Positions 9,122 through 18,957 of a DNA stretch of 64,000 nucleotides are shown here, in pieces. The stretch comes from Sepioteuthis lessoniana (taxonomy: Eukaryota > Mollusca > Cephalopoda > Myopsida > Loliginidae), in assembly GCA_963585895.1 (NCBI GenBank), contig OY757904.1, positions 8,528,360-8,592,359 on the forward strand, written 5' to 3'. Below the pieces are notes generated by a model, which worked only from the letters and a program-made list of their open reading frames with translations, did no database searches and was not told the origin of the DNA. Positions within the stretch are counted from its first letter, which is position 1, and each line of letters starts with the position of its first letter. A program made the translations under genes and the position numbers.

Positions 9122-9453
9122 CAAACTATGTCTATTTTCCTTTAAAGAAATGTTTAAAAGCAGTAACTGCTACCAATTTTGACGGATAATATCGGAAAGT
9201 GAATTACGGCTACACAATTCTCTCAAACTCTTAGCAAACATGACTTAGATCAATGCTTCCGAGATTATCTGATGTGGAATACTAGCAGAATATTTTTCCA
9301 ACGTACTACGTACCGGTACAAATTGAGTTTGTGCATAGCTTTTATATCCAATTAAGTTCCAAGTATTTCTATCTGTTGCATTGTATCACAGTCAGTATGA
9401 AAAAAGAATATTATGAAACAATACAGTACAATTTGCAACGTTTTTATTTTTAC

Positions 9454-9456
<3 letters not shown>

Positions 9457-9507
<51 letters not shown>
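9457..9507. repeat. (TA)n microsatellite, left flank of mariner B
   Basis: TA repeats run right up to the left end of an internally deleted mariner element. Confidence 0.95.
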
Positions 9508-9508
<1 letters not shown>

Positions 9509-10205
9509 GTTGTGATTCAAAAACTTTTCAGACGTTTTTTATACAGGCATTTAAAATTGACGTAGACTTTTGAAAATTCAGTATGTTATTGCTATATATC
9601 TTATAAGATGACTGGCCAATTTTTATGATTTCTACTTCAAATGAACAGTTACAGCAGGAAATGGAATACACCCTACTAAAGCCTGATTGTCACAGCTGGT
9701 GACTTTCAAAAATGCAATCTGGACGTGAGGACACTTTAGAAGAACGATATGCAATAAAATTCTGTTTTCAACATGGAAAAATGCCACAGAAACGTATGGA
9801 ATGCTTCAGACTGCTTTTGAAGCATCTTGCATGAATCGAACATCAGTTTTTGAGTAGCATAAGAGATTCAAGGAAGTCAGGGAGTCTATTTGACCAAGAT
9901 GAGCATCAACACAGTTCCTCAGCCTCCCTGTAGTTCAGAGCTTGCTCCCTGTGACTTTTGGTTATTCCCTAAGCTCAGAGGTTATTGTTATGAGACAACT
10001 GAGGAGATGAAAGAGGCTCTGGCGAAGGTCATTGACACGCTCACACAAGAGGACTTCCATGGGGCCTTGCAGAAGTTGTTGGAACGGTACAACAAGTGCA
10101 TTGCAGCCGAAGGAGATTACTTCGAAGGGGACTAGAGTTTCATGTGTGTACTATCAATAAAAGTGCCCATACGAAAAAAGTATGGACACTTATTTAGTGA
10201 TCCTC

Positions 10206-10206
<1 letters not shown>
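9508..10206 (+). mobile_element. Internally deleted mariner element inserted in a (TA)n tract
   Basis: Both sides are (TA)n, and mariner targets TA, so the element most likely landed inside one TA microsatellite. The N-terminal coding part (about 9720-9890) reads LEERYAIKFCFQHGKM, then in other frames ASCMNRTSVFE and HKRFKEVRESI. At about 9885 it jumps to the C-terminal part (9890-10135), which is open for 81 codons and contains ELAPCDFWLFPKL and ends AAEGDYFEGD before a stop. The whole central catalytic region, including the first two Asp residues, is missing, leaving about 700 bp. It would need transposase in trans. Terminal inverted repeats are weak by eye. Confidence 0.75.
9890..10135 (+). 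pseudogene. Mariner transposase C-terminal fragment
   Basis: The 81 codons cover the last third of a mariner transposase. Residues 12-29 are the PPCSSELAPCDFWLFPKL block, where the usual motif is PYSPDLAPCDFWLFPKL; the third catalytic Asp lies in this block in other mariners, and in this copy the position before LAPCD reads SE, not PD. The end AAEGDYFEGD is typical. The start codon shown is chance, because the sequence upstream is a deletion junction. Confidence 0.8.
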
Positions 10207-10253
<47 letters not shown>

Positions 10254-10270
10254 ATATATATATATATATA
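10207..10270. repeat. (TA)n microsatellite, right flank of mariner B
   Basis: TA repeats with one TGTATG interruption. Confidence 0.95.
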
Positions 10271-10331
10271 CAATGTAAAAATGAAAGCGTTGAAAATTGT
10301 ACTCTACTGTTAGATAATATTCTTTTTACAC

Positions 10332-10427
10332 AACATCTTTATATATAAAATATGTAATACATACATATTTATATATATGTGTATGTGTGTGTGTGTGTGT
10401 GTGTTACATATTTTATATATAACGATG
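10332..10427. repeat. Short palindrome around a (TG)n run
   Basis: Arms of about 25 bp, TTATATATAAAATATGTAA and its near complement TTACATATTTTATATATAA, enclose a TATG and (TG)n stretch. Confidence 0.7.
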
Positions 10428-10725
10428 TTTTGAAACTGGAAACGTGCTACGTACCGGAAGTGGATGACTTGCGTTCCAGACTAGTACGTGTACTTCTTTG
10501 AGTAGCATTGCCTTAGGTGGTTGTACTTTTTTTTTGATGATCATTTACTAATCTTTACAAAAAATGGTGAGGTGCATTTATAAAATTGCAAACAAGTTCA
10601 GATGTTTACATTTTCTTTGATCGTTAGTTTCTAACAAAATATAGAAACCTAAGTTTAGGCAACTTCAAAGTTTTTAGACGAATGGTTTCAAATTAGTTTT
10701 CCTCCGGCGAATAAAATCACTCTGG

Positions 10726-10730
<5 letters not shown>

Positions 10731-10793
<63 letters not shown>
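10731..10793. repeat. (TA)n microsatellite
   Basis: Uninterrupted TA dinucleotides. Confidence 0.95.
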
Positions 10794-10796
<3 letters not shown>

Positions 10797-10880
10797 ATCA
10801 TCAGGTTTTGTGTTGGTGAATACTTATCTGGGTATCAAGAAATTGTGACAATCAAACTTGTGACTTTGGTGGTTTCATTT

Positions 10881-10881
10881 G

Positions 10882-10919
<38 letters not shown>
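10881..10919. repeat. (CT)n-(AT)n microsatellite
   Basis: CT repeats run into AT repeats. Confidence 0.9.
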
Positions 10920-11599
10920 CTCTTCTGTTGCTTATTCCTTTCGTTCAGATACTGAGAGCTGGGAAATACAGACATGTAAGACACAATGTATGAAGTAGAT
11001 TCACAAGTCTTTTTCTTTTCTTATAAGAACCAGTTGTTCTCGGATCATTGGATGGTTGGTTCTATTTCTGTACAAGCTACAGCTTGTCTTGCTCGTATCT
11101 CTGGCCATAAAAGAGGACGAATAAAAAACAATTAGCTTCTTTTCTTTTAGGGTTCTCAGGATACTGAATCTACACTCCCCAATTTGCGAGGGTCATGCCT
11201 GACCATTTAGATGATTGATGGTAACTTTCTGTTTATAACTGTTTTCAAGCCGGAGTACAAGATGAAGAATACCTTATTTCATTAATTCTACAGGACAAGA
11301 TTTGAACTTTATCATTTCGTCTCTCTTCTGGCAATTTTATTTAAGTTATATGTATGCACCTTGCAATCATGTGTTTACAATAAGCGTAATATTCGAAATA
11401 AGGATGAAATACGACAACGCATCTTCAAGTTATATCAAACATAAAGATACTTCTACCAATGAATAATTTGATGGATCAATGTGCTGTATACCTAAAGGAC
11501 TATTTTGAAAAAAATATACGTTTTATTCATGGCCAATTTCTATATTCATAAATACAGTTTGGTAAATACCGGAAGAAGTCCATGTATGCCATGCTTATA
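10920..11599. other. Sequence without a recognised feature
   Basis: I see nothing recognisable on either strand. Confidence 0.4.
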
Positions 11600-12020
11600 A
11601 GAGGGTCGCTTCAAAACTCTTATTTTATCGTGTTGTCTATAACATTCAAGTAGGATGGTGGTTATAGAACGGTAAAGGCCGAAATTTTCTTCCAATAACG
11701 TATAACATTTGTCTTACTTCAGATAGTACTAGTCCAAGAAAATGGCGTCGGACTTGAAAGCAGAAGTGTGTCACTGAATTCCTCCATATGTAAAAGATAT
11801 CACCCACTTTGCAATGCTTACAGAATGTTTACGAAGACGAAAAGTGGGTGTGAACACAATTAAGAAGTTAGTAATTCTTTGGGTAATGTGTTTCACTACT
11901 AGTGACGGTGATGTGAGTAACAAGTCATGTTCAGTTCTTTCGTCAAAACACAAAATGAGGAGTTCTTAGATCAGTTCATCCGCGTGAATAAGACTGGTGA
12001 AATATGGACAACGCTGAGAG
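11600..12020 (+). pseudogene. Mariner-like N-terminal remnant
   Basis: A segment starting near 11743 reads MASDLKAEVCH, a stop, then HFAMLTECLRRRKVGVNTIKK, which resembles the first 60 residues of mariner transposases (a start, helix-turn-helix and an MLTEVYG-like segment). Further on, EEFLDQFIRVNKTGE in another frame resembles the FLDRFVTGDET region around the first Asp. The GAGGGTCGCTTCAAAACTC at 11602 could be the left terminal repeat. Everything is strongly decayed and I see no right end, so this is a tentative call. Confidence 0.4.
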
Positions 12021-12059
12021 TATTCACTAGATAATAAAACTGGTTTACATTATATGACA

Positions 12060-12834
12060 TGCAGAGTCAATGGTGGTTATTATATGGAAAAAAAACTCTT
12101 TAAACATTTTTTTATTCAACAGTGCTATTATGATTATTGTATTCTGTGTAGTTTCCGTAAAAATAAATATAGTTTTACTTTCAGAGGGCTCGTCCTTATA
12201 ATTGCGACAAACCGCAGACGAAGCAGAAACCAAGAGAGACAATCAATCAATTTGTTTGCATTTTCTGTAATATCAAGAAAGACTTAAGTTACTCTCGAAA
12301 AACTAAGAAAAACGGAAAAGCAAAGAATGGCACTCTCTTGAAAATATTGGCAAATATAATATTCAGAATCCAGAGAATGACGTATGAACTTTTACTTCTT
12401 TTGTTCTTTCAACAATGGTTTTTCCAAGAAAGTGATTCAAGTTGGTATACTCAGAACTTTTACTATCCTTTCAATCAAATACGTTTGTTACCGATGGACA
12501 ATTGCATTTTGACATTTTTGTTCCACTTATTTTCAAAACCCGCAATATATGCAAATATCTATGGAAATATTTTGTAAATGATAGAAACAATCGCTTTTAC
12601 AAAAGCTTTATTAAACCGAATGTCTGGTTTTTATTGTAGACTTTACATGCACATAAATGTTCGTACGTTTTAAAAGGCCATTTCAATATAATAAGCAATT
12701 ATGAAAACGGCGTCTTACGTGGTTGGCTAGCAAGGCACTACTAGTAAATTCTTGTCAGTGTCCAGTACCTTTAGCATTTTACCAAACTAAACTAAGCTAA
12801 GTAAATATCTATTGAGTGAATGCATTCATTTTTT
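12060..12834. other. AT-rich sequence without a recognised feature
   Basis: Overlapping open frames of 60-80 codons on both strands have no family features and look like chance. Confidence 0.4.
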
Positions 12835-13240
12835 GTTAATAAATCCGATGTACCCATTTACGTATATTATAATAGTATCTTCGATCGGACTGCCACGCAA
12901 ATGGATTGTATGACAATATTGATTTTACAAGCATTTTACCAAAGGTTATTTTTTTATTGTTAAGCATCAAAGAATGAATGTTACTTTGATTTTGCCATCT
13001 GTTATAAATAACAGCTAGCAAGGCAACAAACATGTGTAACAGCCTAAAGTACAAGCCAAAGACGGGATTATTGATGAGAAGTAATACGCTCTTTGGGTCG
13101 CTCTATAGAGGCTTCTAGATTTTTGTTTCTCGTATGAGTCCTCTCTATCAGGTTTAAGAAGTCAGCTAAATAGTAAAATGAAAAGGCATCGGAGCGCTTC
13201 GTTTTACGAAGCTTCACGGAGTATTCTCGGATGTCTTCTT
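12835..13240 (+). repeat. Dispersed repeat E, copy 1
   Basis: The block aligns by eye with 17375-18110. Shared stretches include TGATTTTTACAAG/TGATTTTACAAG, the step TTTTAC(C/T)AA(A/G)G, ATCAAAGAATG, then TTTGG(G)TCGCT, AGAGGC, and GAAGTCAGC(T/C)AAATAG. No coding potential is seen and the element type is unknown. Confidence 0.55.
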
Positions 13241-13499
13241 ACAAACCTTAGATTTTCCTATAATGAACGGTGTTGCCAAATATTTATAATTTGAAACGGT
13301 AATTTAAGAGATTTCTTATGCTGATGTTAGCAGAAAAAATTGATGTTTTCTATCTGATTTCAAATAAAACTTTTATCAAAATTGTTTTTTTATTTCTTAA
13401 TATTTTGTCTCTTGTCTCTACTTCCTGAATAAATGACTGAAACAATACTGATCTATTTATTTCAAATCGAATTAGGACCCATGAAAATCTGGGCAAATC

Positions 13500-13900
13500 T
13501 GTTAGCTATTTAACAAGTACTGTTTAATCCCTTTCTCATTCTTTGTCATGATAGTGGGGACTAAAATACGGAGGAGTCGAACCACCGAAAATGGCGCCAT
13601 AGGTATGGTACAAGGCAGCATCTGATGATGAGACTCTAGTACTGGAGATTTTTGGAATGTCGAATGCCCTTTCATTACCATCACTCTCAGGTCCACTGTG
13701 ATCTGGAGGAGGAGTAGTACCTCTTAGAGGCTCATCTATCGGTCAAATAGATCTGTTTGTAAATTATTTGTATTAGATAGGAATACTTGCTTTCATATTC
13801 CTCTGAGCCAAAATTTCAGAAACTACACAAAAATACGCTGTTCCCTAACTTCTAGGTTATAAAACAACTCCAGATGTATTGACGTGCCGTTAGAATCAAT

Positions 13901-13932
<32 letters not shown>

Positions 13933-13937
13933 TATTT
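13500..13937 (+). repeat. Dispersed repeat D, copy 1, with (AATC)n tail
   Basis: The copy shares the GGTCAAATAGATCTGTTTG core with the copies at 15590, 26545, 35627, 38000, 42360, 56335, 58625, 61560 and 63150. It ends with TTGACGTGCCG and a run of AATC units (13892-13930). A 3' simple-repeat tail of this type is typical of elements mobilised by RTE-like LINEs. Confidence 0.6.
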
Positions 13938-14009
13938 TCCCATTTTCTTCCTCCATTTCCAGTTCTCTCGATACATACAAATATTCACAAGTAACCAAAT
14001 GAATACCAA

Positions 14010-14415
14010 GTTATGCTTATAGCATGTATTTCTTTGATACACTCTCGATATCTGTCCCTATTGGCAATCGGTCTTGGCAGTCCTCTAGGGTACATCTACT
14101 GTCTTCACGAAGATGCTGAATGTACGGCTTTGCTTGTCCAACTCTAAGCAACTTGTCTAATTGTGGGAATGTATCTCCAGCATTGCCCAGCATGTCTTCG
14201 TCTTTCATTGATAGTTTGTAAGATGGGAATTAAGTAGCTGTACAGCGGCTGTTTTCTAGGGTGCTGCTTCCAAGGTTTGTTGAAACAGCACGTAACATTT
14301 TAGTATAGTTTATATCTAGCTTATTTTCCAGGCGTTTTGTTAAAGCCCAGGTGGTGCTTCCATACAATCGTATTGACCCAGCAACAGCTTGGAAGAATAA
14401 TGATATTACTGTTCT
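14010..14415 (-). pseudogene. RTE-like LINE, C-terminal remnant
   Basis: On the minus strand, FFQAVAGSIRLYGSTTWALTKRLENKL (about 14270-14390) matches the post-RT region of the RTE-like LINE present at 51536-52806 and 62095-62610. After a break comes AKPYIQHLREDSRCTLEDCQDRL (14017-14208), matching the GRPARTYIQQLCEDTG region of those copies. Internal sequence is lost and the frames are shifted, so it is a dead fragment of a diverged copy. Confidence 0.65.
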
Positions 14416-15589
14416 TTAGTTGTCCACTTTGTTTAATCATAACACGGTGATTTATGTATTTATCCACATTTTAATTCATCTTAATTCAAATTTTGATTCA
14501 CCGCATTGACCACAAAAATCTTTGTAAATATTTTGTAAATATCGAATGAGATTTATAATGAAATGATATCAATGTACATCAGTTTTTGAAAACGTAAGAA
14601 AACGACAGTTTTTAATAAGTGAAATCAAATGGATTCGAGTAAATCTACCTGAGAAGGTGATCCATTGCAGAAAGAGAAGTGAGAAAATTCTGATTTCCAA
14701 ATTCCGCTGCCTTGGAGTCATACTCACTCATAGAAAAGGCTTCGGAAATAATACCCTGGGGACAATCCAAAAGCTGAAGGCCTTAGGGGAAATTGACAGT
14801 CTTTAGCATCGTTCTGGCATTTCCTGCAACAATACAGTAGGCTAAGATGTATTGGTCCTTACATTTTCCGTGGAAAACATCATTGACAGAGAGCGGGAAG
14901 GCTTGATGCCTCAGCAACTGTCTCCGTTTTATATGACCTTGCTCGGCCAAGTCAGAACAAAGAGAGACTTTCAAGGTGTATATTAATGGTTTAGTGTTAC
15001 TTACGCTTTGTCGGTGAGATATCAATTTATATCCTTGTAAGTTTTCGATATTCTATGTAATTAAAATCCGCCTATCGTTATTGATTTTTGTAGTGTTCTC
15101 ACACTATTCTTTATAAAGATTGATTTGTCAATGACTCTGATCAACAATAATTGGTGTATGAATTAAAATAGTTCTCTTTCCAAAATACAGTGACGATCTT
15201 TGGAGAAGATCTATTGTGAATATTGTGTTAATATATAGCCCTCACTGTTGCCAATATCTTAAAGCATTGACATTTACATAGACACAAAAATTATAAAGAA
15301 GTGCCCCAATTGCAAATTAAATGGTTATAAATAATCTAATAAATCATATGATATATGTCTATAATTACCAATATATTTTTATGTTTTTTATGACCCCCTC
15401 CAAAAGATAGCAGCAAAACGCATTGTTTTCAAAAACATCATTGATTGTCTTCAAAAACTGATTGATTTTAACGATAACTCAATCTGTGTAGGGTTATTTT
15501 ATGCCTGGAGGTTAGGGAATCGCGTTCATCGTATATTTATATTTTCTTGGATAGTTTTTTCTTAAAAGGTTTTTGCACACTTATCCGAT
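14416..15589. other. Sequence with a weak RT-like segment
   Basis: Around 14680-14790 the plus strand reads ISKFRCLGVILTHRKG, which recalls the K-x-x-YLG motif after the palm of LINE reverse transcriptases. It is too short and broken to assign. The rest has no recognised feature. Confidence 0.3.
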
Positions 15590-15780
15590 ACAAATAAACA
15601 GATCTATTTGACCCATAGATGTGACCCTAACAAGAACAATCACGCTGGGTCAGAATGGACCAAGAAGTAATGGCAATGAAGATAGAGTCCAAACTTCCCA
15701 GATCTCCGGAATTTGAGCCTTACCATGAGATGTAGCCATTTCCAAGTCACACCTTTTAATGAGTATCATCCTTTTGAAGG
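15590..15780 (-). repeat. Dispersed repeat D, copy 2 (partial)
   Basis: In reverse, the copy has ATCTATTTGACCCATAGAT followed by the CACGCTGGGTCAGAATGGACC block and the CATTTTCCAGA-like region of other copies. Confidence 0.6.
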
Positions 15781-17070
15781 GGGATATAGGCAGCGTTTTC
15801 TGTGATCAGCTAACAAAACCAAAAACTTTATATTTTAATGTAAACGTTTAAAATCAGTTTTTAAAACGATACATTAATACGCCAATTTATCTAGAGTGTT
15901 TATTTTTTATTAATCATCCTAAAGGCAATCGAGCAAGAATCTTTTTTTCTTTTGGAGGTTTCATTTATAACTCAGAAAAAAAAATGAAAAAAAAAATTTA
16001 GTTATTAACATTGTTTTATTTATTTCATTTTACTTACCTCCGAAGAAAGGTCATCTACTTAAAATCACGTATACTTTCGATGATTAGGGGAAGGTCCACT
16101 TTCAGATATTCCACTCCATCACGCTTGACGAACAAGGAGATTTACCTCTTTACTCTCCTAGAAAGCGAATGTGATATTCAAACTAAGGACAAGAGCTTTT
16201 CACGGTACACAGCACATTAAGACATTTACAAAATCTTTTATCAGCGTATCTCTAACCAGACGGAAAGAAGGGAAAAATACATTAAAGAAAAGGAGAAATC
16301 ATGTTTATTCAAAAGAAGAAAAATTCCTGCGTCCCTTTTGTATGTGTTTTTCTCGAGCTATGAATCGGTAAACACGAGTAATGCTGAGTATATTGACCAA
16401 CAAGTTATACGAAATAGAATTCGGACATCAGATCCAACAAACTTTTCTATTCATAGACCCAAGAAAGACACATTCTCTCAGGTGACCTGAACACTAAGTG
16501 AATTGAAGGAAAAGCTGCTTTCAGAGGAAACTAAAAATATGTGCGCTTTGTAACTTATGTGGAAGATCTCGATCTTTGTCGACTGACAAAAAGTTCTGGC
16601 AACAGATGTGGACATTCTTTTTTTTTTTACAAAAACACAACGCCTTGAAAATATTGATTGTACTCATCATGCAAACGTTCACTGTCTGTTTTCACGACCA
16701 CTGCACAAAAAAGTCATAATTTAGCCAAGCAATGCTGATCTGGGGCAAGTTTTCAATTAGCAACCCATTCATAACCTTGTGTACTCTAAAGATAAATGGA
16801 CACATTTTTCATGTATAGGGCAGTTAATTGACTTCAGTTAAAGTTTGAAGTCAACGGCTGCTAAAGAATGAAGTTGCGGAAAGCAATCTTCCTTCACCTC
16901 TTTAAAATGAGGAAACTAAAGTGTATTAATATTAGTCATATGGAAATTATATTGATACTAATAGAATTAAAGAAATAATAGATATCATTCAGCCGAACAG
17001 ACTTCAAGGATCAAATATGTCGGTGGGACACTTAAACTTTATTCTATGCATCTTATTGGGGATTTTTGGA
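15781..17070. other. AT-rich sequence without a recognised feature
   Basis: Two overlapping frames (16011-16371) have no family signature. Nothing else is recognised. Confidence 0.4.
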
Positions 17071-17355
17071 GGTGCCCGTGGGGTAATGGTTATCGTCGTA
17101 GGAAATGGACACGGCGACACGAGTTCAAATTCTGGACGAGACTGATTGCATTTCACATAACACTAATACTCTTGGGAAAGGTATGAATCCAATTATTCTC
17201 CCTCCAGCTATAGGTAGATAGTATGGCAGACTAGGTTCTTCTGCCTTGGTGAGGCAACTAGTCTAGGAGAAGGAAAACTCTGGATTCAAACCTGTTAAAC
17301 TCCGCTGAAAAATTGACCTCGTGTCATATTCGGCCCGAGCGGAGGGGTTGGTAAA
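17071..17355 (+). mobile_element. tRNA-derived SINE, family 1, copy b
   Basis: This is one of the best-preserved copies. It has the head GGTGCCCGTGGGGTAATGG, the B-box-like GAGTTCAAATTCTGG, the central GGGAAAGGTATGAATCC, and the end GCGGAGGGGTTGGTAAAT. Confidence 0.8.
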
Positions 17356-17374
17356 TATGTATGCAGCTTTTTTT

Positions 17375-18110
17375 TTAATGTACCTGATGCTTCAACTTAT
17401 TATAATATAAAAGTCAATCGGACAGCAATGCGATTGGATTAAATCATTTGATTTTTACAAGTATTTTACTAAGGATAATTTTCTTATTAAAAGAAGGGAA
17501 GAGAAATTACACTTCTTGAAAAGTGTCTAAGCGGTGCCCGTGATTTATTGGCTATTTTCATAGGAAGTAAACTCGGCTATTCGTTTTCAAATCCTTAAAA
17601 TCGAGACTTTGTATTTTACATAGTGCTAATACTCTGGGGAGAGGTATGAATCCAATATTCTCGTGAGTAAATAGGAGTGCAGACTTGCTCTTAAATCTTG
17701 GAATAGCAAAAAAAGTCTGAATTTTAAAACCAAAACTGGAGGGTAAAGGTTTCCGCTGGGCTATTCGTCTCCATGATATCCTAAACAAGTAGGGCTCCAA
17801 GTTAGATCTCTTGAAAGTATCAAAGAATGGATGTTTGTCTGATTTATGTTTATAGAAAATAAGTTAAGAACCCTGTATGATAGCCTTAAGTAAAATCCCC
17901 AAGGGACCATTGATGCCTTGTAACGCGTCTCTTTGGTCGCTTTAGAGGCGCTTTATAGGCTGCTAGATTTACGTTTCTGGCATGGGTCTTTTATCAAAAA
18001 TAGGAAGTCAGCCAAATAGGTGGTAAAATGAGAAGGGATCTGACAGAATTCTCAAATGAAACTTTGCTAAGTAGTCTTTGACGTTTCCCAGGAAAACTTT
18101 GTAGTCAGGT
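17375..18110 (+). repeat. Dispersed repeat E, copy 2, split by a SINE
   Basis: It aligns with 12835-13240 on both sides of a family 1 SINE at 17532-17805. The SINE therefore inserted into repeat E after the two E copies separated. Confidence 0.55.
17532..17805 (+). mobile_element. tRNA-derived SINE, family 1, copy c (diverged)
   Basis: The head GGTGCCCGTG and the stretch ACATAGTGCTAATACTCT with GAGAGGTATGAATCC place it in family 1. The tRNA-like part and the tail are strongly diverged. Confidence 0.6.
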
Positions 18111-18378
18111 ACTTTTTTCTATCCACGTGTTTTGCAGGTGCCAAGTTCTCAGCCTCATAAACTAGCCTTTTTTGTTTAGCCGTAAATACCGGACCCTGAT
18201 TCTTCTTGATCAACAAGGAGCTTACTTCTGTAGTAACAATGCCGATTATATATATATATGCGTGTGTGTGTGTGTGTGTGTTTGTGTGTGGATGTATGTG
18301 TGTGTGTACGCATTTATGTAAAAAGCGGTATTTATAAGTATTATCACTGCTGCTTATCTATCTATATCTATCTATCTA

Positions 18379-18410
<32 letters not shown>

Positions 18411-18613
18411 TCTAAGTTTGAATAACGCGAACATAGAGTCGACCTTGTTCAGTGATTATCATCTGATGATTGTCTTGGCAGGAAAATAACAATAACCAAG
18501 CTACGTTGACCTTGTGTCTAAGCTATTCGAACTTAGATGGACATATGCTCTATCACCAATACTGAACAATCTTTCTTCATAAATATAGCAAACTACGTTA
18601 TTAATATTCATAT
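18111..18613. other. Sequence with TATC and TG microsatellites
   Basis: (TG)n at about 18261-18308 and TATC/TA runs at 18357-18400 are followed by GAGA. No other feature is seen. Confidence 0.5.
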
Positions 18614-18735
18614 AAGAATTCATTGGTTCTATGATTCCAGAATTTTAAGCTACCGGAATGAAGAGGCTTCTTGGCCACAATGTATAGGTTCTAATAATTC
18701 CTATAAACACTGCTTTTTTACATCCATCCATTTAT

Positions 18736-18834
<99 letters not shown>

Positions 18835-18957
18835 GATAGATGGATGGATGTAAAAAAGCAGTGTTTATAGGAATTATTAGAACCTATATATTGTGGCCAA
18901 GAAGCCTCTTCATTCCGGTAGCTTTAAATTCTGGAATCATAGAACCAATGAATTCTT
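18614..18957. repeat. Long near-perfect palindrome with a (CA)n-(TA)n-(TG)n centre
   Basis: Left arm 18614-18737 and right arm about 18835-18957 are inverted copies about 124 bp long with three mismatches that I can count. Both carry GGAATGAAGAGGCTTCTTGG or its complement. The centre is (CA)n about 48 bp, (TA)n about 26 bp and (TG)n about 24 bp, itself self-complementary. The unequal CA and TG arm lengths show it has drifted a little. The two open frames here are by-products. Confidence 0.9.

Noticed and set aside
13500..13696. Hammerhead core lookalike (CTGATGATGAG) in repeat D
   Set aside because: No GAAA at the right distance and no stem II. Other copies of repeat D lack the motif.
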